Below the pieces are notes generated by a model, which was given only the letters and a program-made list of their open reading frames with translations, had not been told where the DNA came from and made no database searches. The position numbers were made by a program, and so were the translations under genes. Positions 12,862-17,074 of a DNA stretch of 17,074 bases are shown here, piece after piece. Positions within the stretch are counted from its first letter, which is position 1. Every line of letters starts with the position of its first letter. Source of the DNA: an uncultured Flavobacterium sp. (lineage in GTDB: Bacteria > Bacteroidota > Bacteroidia > Flavobacteriales > Flavobacteriaceae); contig NZ_CAMIHH010000069.1 of NCBI RefSeq assembly GCF_946220915.1, positions 1-17,074 on the forward strand, read 5' to 3'.

Positions 12862-14174
12862 TGGCAGCAGGATATCTGTTTATTATCCTCAGCAACAACG
12901 GCACAGCAAGATTCCTCTTCTACTATATTGCTGTTGCAAACCCCTGTTTCCGGCAGGTCCAGCTCTACTTTGGCAGCAGCTTCCCAGTCTCCTGCCAATG
13001 CCGCCGTTACAGAACGCACCTGCTCATATCCGGTTGCCATAAGGAAAGTGGGCGCCCTGCCGTAACTTTTCATTCCCACTACATAAAAATCCGCTTCCTT
13101 TTGGCGCAGTTCCCTTTCACCATGCGGACGTACGGTACCGCAGCTGTGCAGGTTAGGGTCAATCAGGTCAGCCAATGCAGGCACGCTCTCTACGGTGGAG
13201 TCGTAATCAACCCTCACCTCGCGCAAGAAGCTGAAATCGGGCCTGGTACCTGTATTGCTTATTATTTCATCAATGCCGGCCAGCGCCTTTCTATTTTCAT
13301 ACTGTGTACCAATCAGGGTCAGCGAGCCGTCTTCTTCTCGAACTTCCTGTATCTGAAAGGGGGTGTAAACTGATAACCTGTCCTCATTGACAAGCGCTTC
13401 AATCCTGATTCCTAAAGCCCCCCTGGCGGGGAGAGCGTCGTTTTCTTTACCTCCATAAATGTCACTGATGTGTTTTTTACGTAAAATCCAATGTATTTCG
13501 GTACCAGGATACTCATCTTTAAGCTTGTCGAGCTCTAAAATTGTATTGATAGCAGAATGCCCGCCACCTACTACTGCTACAGTTTTATTTTTATAGCGTT
13601 CCTTTAATTTCCCCGCTACATCAGGAATTCCGTAATACATACGATCCTGATGCTTTGCTTCGTTAGCAGCAAACAGTCCGCCTGCACCGATTGGATTACC
13701 ATTATGCCATGTGCCGGAAGCATCAATAATGGCACTTGCTTCAAAGTATAATGTTTGTCCTTGCTGCTCTACCTGTAGACGAAATGGCTCTTCGGATCTT
13801 CCTTTAGTTTTCATTTTATCCATGTTCTTGCGCCCAATCGAAGTGACTTTGCTTGCTAGGTGCACAAATGGGTTAACAGCAGGATGGTTCTGCAATGGGG
13901 TGAGATAGCTGTCCACAAATTCCTTTCCTGTATGGATACTATCTTTTTCTGGTGAAACCCATCCCACTTGCAGCAGGAGTTCTTCCGCCGCTTTATCAAT
14001 ATTGTAGCGCCATGGTGAAAAAACTTTAACATGTGACCAGTCAAGAATATTGGCCCCAATGCTTGATCCTGCTTCAAAAAGGATAAAGGGCAGGCCTCTT
14101 TTAATTAAATGTGCAGCAGCTGCCATGCCTAATGCACCGCCGCCTATTACAGCGACCGGTAAATTATCTTTCAT
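12858..14174 (-). CDS. FAD/NAD(P)-binding oxidoreductase (ArsO-like flavin monooxygenase type) with Cys tail
   Basis: Starting at ATG 14174 the product is 438 residues. An N-terminal Rossmann fold binds FAD (VAVIGGGALGMAAAAHL, GxGxxG at 11-16). A second dinucleotide site near the middle (VAVVGGGHSAINT) suits NAD(P)H. This layout is that of flavin-containing monooxygenases and the ArsO-type flavoproteins of some arsenic operons. The last 26 residues are unusual: C413, C423-C424 and C436-C437 in an acidic flexible tail, not part of a typical monooxygenase. The long frame extends to a GTG at 14252, but that adds a 26-residue hydrophobic stretch before the natural Rossmann start, so 14174 is preferred. 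The stop overlaps the MFS start (ATGA). The substrate could be an arsenical or a thiol-arsenic species; no proof is available. Confidence 0.82.
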   Translation of the reverse strand: MKDNLPVAVIGGGALGMAAAAHLIKRGLPFILFEAGSSIGANILDWSHVKVFSPWRYNIDKAAEELLLQVGWVSPEKDSIHTGKEFVDSYLTPLQNHPAVNPFVHLASKVTSIGRKNMDKMKTKGRSEEPFRLQVEQQGQTLYFEASAIIDASGTWHNGNPIGAGGLFAANEAKHQDRMYYGIPDVAGKLKERYKNKTVAVVGGGHSAINTILELDKLKDEYPGTEIHWILRKKHISDIYGGKENDALPARGALGIRIEALVNEDRLSVYTPFQIQEVREEDGSLTLIGTQYENRKALAGIDEIISNTGTRPDFSFLREVRVDYDSTVESVPALADLIDPNLHSCGTVRPHGERELRQKEADFYVVGMKSYGRAPTFLMATGYEQVRSVTAALAGDWEAAAKVELDLPETGVCNSNIVEEESCCAVVAEDNKQISCCQ

Positions 14175-14226
14175 ATCGAAGTGTATTAGATTTACTTTAT
14201 AGACGAGAAAATATAAAAATGATGCA

Positions 14227-14247
14227 AGGAAATGGAAAAACTTTCCT
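14227..14247 (-). terminator. Weak hairpin between MerTP-like gene and flavoprotein gene
   Basis: A 6-bp inverted repeat (AGGAAA/TTTCCT) with a 9-nt loop lies in the 120-bp gap. On the minus strand it is followed after a few bases by ATTTTTATATTTT. It might attenuate read-through from the MerTP-like gene. Confidence 0.22.
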
Positions 14248-14294
14248 GGCACTAAACATACTCACGAATTTATTCAGGATACATAAGTCATCTT

Positions 14295-14939
14295 CTATCC
14301 GTTACTAGCTTTTATTTCAGATGCCTTGTATGGGGTTTTATTGATTGCCTCCAGTACTTTTTTCTTTGTAGTCTTATTAGCATCATAGAATACAGTAAGT
14401 TTCCGTGCTTTTACATCGGCCTCGCATTTTATATAACCCTCAATGTCTTTAAGTGAGTATTCAATAATCCCTACACAGCAGGATTGTGTCATCTTTTCAA
14501 CCTTAAAAACGCTTTTCGCAACCCTCTCCTTCTCTTGAAGTAAAGTAAAAGATTGGACTTGGCCTTTTGGCATTTCCAAATTTTTTGCCTGGCTGGCGTA
14601 AGGCAACAGCAGGAGCAACAAAGTAAGAATAACGATTGCCCATAGAAATCCCTTGGAACGGAAACCGTTCTTACCGATACCTGCGTTACTTCCCGGGCCT
14701 TCTTGTGTACAACATACCTGCTTTCGAGGCTTGTACGCTAAATAAAGATTATAGGCTACTGCCAAAAGGCTTACAGCAATGAGGTATGGCTTTATTGATA
14801 TAAGCCACGATAGTTGTGCGACGCTAACGCCAATTGCGCCTGCCAAAGACAATAATGGTGAAATACAGCATGTGGATGCAAGCAATGCCGCAAGAATCCC
14901 GCTGCCGGCACTAATAGTTTTGTTGGTACTACTTTTCAT
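14295..14939 (-). CDS. MerTP-like transport protein with altered metal-binding domain
   Basis: The 214-residue protein combines a MerT-like membrane part with a C-terminal HMA-like (MerP-type) domain. The membrane segments lie at about 13-35, 47-69 and 98-116. The first holds C24-C25 (ASTCCISP) and the loop after the second holds C76-C77, as in MerT. The C-terminal domain (about 143-205) has the ferredoxin-like pattern, but the usual MTCxxC site reads MTQSCC: the first Cys is Gln152, the second is retained as C155, and an extra C154 is next to it. C172 may add a ligand. Typical MerTP imports Hg(II) toward MerA; here there is no merR or merA, and the gene lies in an arsenic cluster, so uptake or trafficking of As(III) or another thiophile is possible. 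It precedes the flavoprotein by 120 bp on the same strand and its promoter was not recognised. Confidence 0.82.
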   Translation of the reverse strand: MKSSTNKTISAGSGILAALLASTCCISPLLSLAGAIGVSVAQLSWLISIKPYLIAVSLLAVAYNLYLAYKPRKQVCCTQEGPGSNAGIGKNGFRSKGFLWAIVILTLLLLLLPYASQAKNLEMPKGQVQSFTLLQEKERVAKSVFKVEKMTQSCCVGIIEYSLKDIEGYIKCEADVKARKLTVFYDANKTTKKKVLEAINKTPYKASEIKASNG

Positions 14940-15169
14940 AATTTTAGTTTAACTATGATCGTAGACGTTACAATAAAAAAAAGATGCAGTAAATCCTTAA
15001 ATAAAGCTGCAGATAGTGTCAATCTTCACTTTTGATGTCTTCTGTTACCTCTTTCCGTATCTGTTACAAATATTTCCCAAACATCATTTTTTTTTCCGGG
15101 TAGTAATGGAAGCGGAGCGGTCAGGGCAACATAAGGCCTCCACATAACCCGAGCTCACAATAAGTATAT
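14940..15169. other. Intergenic region between nhaA and MerTP-like gene
   Basis: The 230 bp include a short minus-strand frame of 39 codons (15145-15026), beginning MWRPYVALTAPLPLL, that I cannot support as a gene. TCTGTTAC occurs as a direct repeat at 15041-15048 and 15060-15067, 19 bp apart. No strong terminator for nhaA and no TAnnTTTG element for the MerTP-like gene were found. Confidence 0.4.
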
Positions 15170-16342
15170 CTAAAGTTCTCTCTTTGCAGTAAGCTTTAGG
15201 AGGATGTACCCCGCCACTCCTGCAAGTATAGAAGCAATCAATACCGCAATTTTTGCAGTTGTCTGTAATGTGACCTCCGGGAAGGACAGCAATGCGATAA
15301 AAATGGACATGGTAAAGCCGATGCCTCCTAAAAAGCCCAGCCCTGCCACATGCTTCCATGTGGTGCCCGCCGGCAGGCTCGATATACCCATTTTCACTGA
15401 GATAAAAGACATGAGGAAGATACCCAGGGGCTTGCCTATAAACAGGCCTATAAGTATACCTAAACCAAGATTTGTTGTCAGCCCCTCCAGCATTGTCTCT
15501 GTAAAAGAAATATTGGTATTGGCAATAGCGAATATCGGCATGATGAGAAAGTTGACAGGCCTTGCAAGGGCATGTTCCAGCTTTTCCAGGGGCGAGTCGT
15601 AATCCTCCTCATTGGTGGGAAGCGTCAGGGCAGTCAAAACGCCTGCTATGGTGGCATGTATGCCGGAGTGGTGGATAAAATACCACATAATTACGCCCAG
15701 TATAATATACGCAAAGAGATTCTTTACTCCCATCCGGTTAAAAAGTATCTGCAGCGCGAATGCTGCGCCAGCATAGCCCAGGTAGGCAAAATGCAGTTCT
15801 GACGAATAAAATATCGCGATGACCAGAATGGCCATAAGGTCGTCAACAATGGCAAGGGCGGCCAGGAATATTTTGAGTCCGGCTGGCACACGGTTTCCCA
15901 ATAGTGATAATATCCCTAAAGCAAAAGCAATATCCGTAGCCATAGGGATTCCCCATCCATTCGAGGTCGGAGTACCGTTGTTAAACAGTGCAAATAAAAG
16001 CGCCGGCGCCGCCACGCCGCCAATTGCGGCAAGGACCGGGAGTGAAGCCTGGCGAATTGATGAAAGCTCACCTTCAACGATTTCCCGTTTGATCTCTAAG
16101 CCTACCAGAAGGAAAAATATAGCCATCAGGCCATCATTGATCCATAAGAGAATGGGATAGCGCAGGTGAATAGTTTCATTTTGGAAGCCGGCTTCCATGT
16201 TTAGAAAATTGGAAAAGCCCTCTGCCCATCCTGTATTTGCAATAGTCAGCGATAGTGCCACGCACAGCAGCAACAGAATGCCGCCCGCTGAAGAGGATTT
16301 GAAAAAATGCGCGAATATCTTGAGGTTTATCAGTTTTGCCAT
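15170..16342 (-). CDS. nhaA: Na+/H+ antiporter NhaA
   Basis: From ATG 16342 the protein has 390 residues, normal for the family. The start MAKLINLKIFAHFFKSSSAGGI fits other NhaA N-termini; an ATG at 16366 and a TTG at 16378 are alternatives. Family residues are seen: the ion-binding pair Asp-Asp in LAIVDDLMAI, the upstream Asp in PMATDIAFALG, and the Lys of the tenth segment in FIGKPLGIF. The protein exchanges Na+ (or Li+) for H+ in the inner membrane. It follows ppa by 56 bp on the same strand. Antiporters of this family are among genes found with fluoride resistance, so in this place it may offset proton influx from HF entry or fluoride stress. It does not look related to the arsenic genes. 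Confidence 0.95.
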   Translation of the reverse strand: MAKLINLKIFAHFFKSSSAGGILLLLCVALSLTIANTGWAEGFSNFLNMEAGFQNETIHLRYPILLWINDGLMAIFFLLVGLEIKREIVEGELSSIRQASLPVLAAIGGVAAPALLFALFNNGTPTSNGWGIPMATDIAFALGILSLLGNRVPAGLKIFLAALAIVDDLMAILVIAIFYSSELHFAYLGYAGAAFALQILFNRMGVKNLFAYIILGVIMWYFIHHSGIHATIAGVLTALTLPTNEEDYDSPLEKLEHALARPVNFLIMPIFAIANTNISFTETMLEGLTTNLGLGILIGLFIGKPLGIFLMSFISVKMGISSLPAGTTWKHVAGLGFLGGIGFTMSIFIALLSFPEVTLQTTAKIAVLIASILAGVAGYILLKLTAKREL

Positions 16343-16398
16343 AACTACAAATTTATGATTTCTCATCTTAAACCACAATAGTTGCAGGCTATACCGGA

Positions 16399-16929
16399 CT
16401 ACTTGAATTTATCGCTATAATCTTCTATTGCCTTCTGGACAATCTGGCAGGCGAGTATGTTGTTTTGGAAGCCTTCAACTTTAACTGTCTTTTTTTCCAG
16501 TTTCTTATAGTCTTCAAAAAAACTCTGCAATTCTGATATGAAGTGCTGCGGCAGTTCCGAAATATCGTTTATATGGCTTACACTGGGGTCGCCCTCTGCT
16601 ACGGCTATAATCTTATCGTCTGCCTCTCCTCCATCTATCATCCGCATGACACCGATAACTTTTGCCGAAACTATGCACATGGGCACGATATCGATCTGCG
16701 AAATAACAAGGATATCCAAAGGATCATCATCGTCACAATAAGTGCGGGGAATAAAGCCATAATTGGCGGGATAGTATACAGAGGAGAACAGCACCCTGTC
16801 AAGCTTTAGCATACCGCTTTCTTTGTCCAATTCATATTTTGCCCTGGTCCCTTTAGGGATTTCTATAATTCCATTTACAACTTTCGGCGAATCGTCGCCA
16901 AAAGACACGTCATGCCATGGGTTTTTCAT
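16399..16929 (-). CDS. ppa: Inorganic pyrophosphatase (soluble, family I)
   Basis: From ATG 16929 the product has 176 residues, a normal family I size. It hydrolyses pyrophosphate to two phosphates with Mg2+ in the cytoplasm. Signature residues include EIPKGTRAKYELDKESG near the start, YPANYGFIP and the metal-binding DDDDPLDILV (family pattern DxDPxD), with a later GEADDKIIAV. A start at 16980 would add 17 residues not found in the family and would overlap the previous gene by 23 bp, so 16929 is preferred; it leaves 28 bp. Pyrophosphatase is a known fluoride-sensitive enzyme and its gene often accompanies fluoride exporters; a duplicate, operon-linked copy would supply activity under fluoride. 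Whether another housekeeping copy exists cannot be seen here. Confidence 0.95.
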   Translation of the reverse strand: MKNPWHDVSFGDDSPKVVNGIIEIPKGTRAKYELDKESGMLKLDRVLFSSVYYPANYGFIPRTYCDDDDPLDILVISQIDIVPMCIVSAKVIGVMRMIDGGEADDKIIAVAEGDPSVSHINDISELPQHFISELQSFFEDYKKLEKKTVKVEGFQNNILACQIVQKAIEDYSDKFK

Positions 16930-16957
16930 ATTATATTGATTTAATTTTTGTTTGTCC

Positions 16958-17074
16958 TCAATTGGCAAGTACAACTTCATTTTGAACTATTAGTATTCTG
17001 CTTGAACTGAGAAATACTCTTTCTTCAAGCAGGAATTTTTCGATCTTAGCTTTCTCATCCGTGATTTCTATGCA
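16958..17074 (-). CDS. C-terminal part of a probable DUF190 protein (runs off the right edge)
   Basis: The last 38 codons of a minus-strand gene are open from the window edge to the TGA at 16958. The fragment begins CIEITDEKAKIEKFL and ends RILIVQNEVVLAN. The pattern IEI-D---KI--FL followed by a hydrophobic strand ending in V-V resembles the C-terminus of DUF190 proteins, small proteins often encoded beside the fluoride exporter CrcB. The gene ends 28 bp before ppa on the same strand, so the order DUF190-ppa-nhaA is probably one operon. The match is by eye over a short fragment, so the family assignment is tentative. Confidence 0.6.
   Translation of the reverse strand, partial: CIEITDEKAKIEKFLLEERVFLSSSRILIVQNEVVLAN

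Noticed and set aside
12765..13373. 202-codon plus-strand frame opposite the flavoprotein and MFS genes
   Set aside because: Overlaps two well-supported genes on the other strand and shows no family features.
14175..14252. GTG start at 14252 for the flavoprotein
   Set aside because: It would add a 26-residue hydrophobic segment before the Rossmann fold, not expected for a cytoplasmic flavoprotein; ATG 14174 fits better.
14295..14939. Reading the MerTP-like gene as proof of a mercury-resistance operon
   Set aside because: No merR or merA is present, and the metal site differs from the mercury type.
15084..15359. 91-codon minus-strand frame overlapping the end of nhaA
   Set aside because: Out of phase with nhaA and mostly inside its conserved C-terminus; the tail beyond nhaA is short and unrecognised.
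16930..17074. Fluoride riboswitch upstream of ppa
   Set aside because: The space before ppa is occupied by the end of another coding region, and any riboswitch would lie upstream of the first gene outside the window.

Overview
This window looks like chromosomal or accessory DNA from a Bacteroidota member, most likely Flavobacteriia. The evidence is a TonB-dependent receptor with an N-terminal carboxypeptidase-like domain paired with a surface lipoprotein, TAnnTTTG-type promoter elements, few Shine-Dalgarno sequences, and protein family types (DUF6428, SigZ-type sigma factor, MerTP fusion) common in that group. No rRNA, tRNA, CRISPR array or intact insertion sequence was seen. The species cannot be named from the sequence alone.

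Layout. Positions 1-155 hold the start of an unidentified minus-strand gene. A minus-strand pair follows: an OmpR/PhoB-type response regulator (1059-1805) and, just downstream of it, an uncharacterised secreted protein (482-1045). Next is a minus-strand outer-membrane pair: a TonB-dependent receptor (3296-6085) and a beta-helix lipoprotein (2040-3167) that ends at a strong terminator. A 549-bp divergent intergenic region carries an array of repeated operator-like sites.

The core is a plus-strand arsenic-resistance operon (6635-10839): arsR, a DUF6428 protein, a Cys-based arsenate reductase of the low-molecular-weight phosphatase fold, the arsenite exporter acr3, a possible 35-residue ORF, and two tandem paralogous metallophosphoesterases. 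A bidirectional terminator separates it from a convergent minus-strand group (10889-14939): MerTP-like membrane protein, FAD/NAD(P)-binding oxidoreductase, MFS transporter, SigZ-like ECF sigma factor and an 8-cysteine small protein. The flavoprotein-MFS-sigma genes overlap at their ends and are probably translationally coupled.

The right end (15170-17074, minus strand) holds nhaA, ppa and the C-terminus of a probable DUF190 protein. This combination fits a fluoride-tolerance operon whose exporter would lie outside the window.

How the parts may work together. ArsR releases its operators when arsenite binds. The reductase makes arsenite, Acr3 exports it, and the accessory proteins may handle bound or conjugated arsenic. 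Two observations stand out. First, a 16-bp imperfect palindrome present twice before arsR occurs exactly, in the same gene-relative orientation, before the distant response regulator, with a near copy beside it. This suggests ArsR also controls the regulator, and perhaps through it the outer-membrane pair. Second, several unrelated proteins of the two arsenic-linked groups end in Cys-Cys tails.
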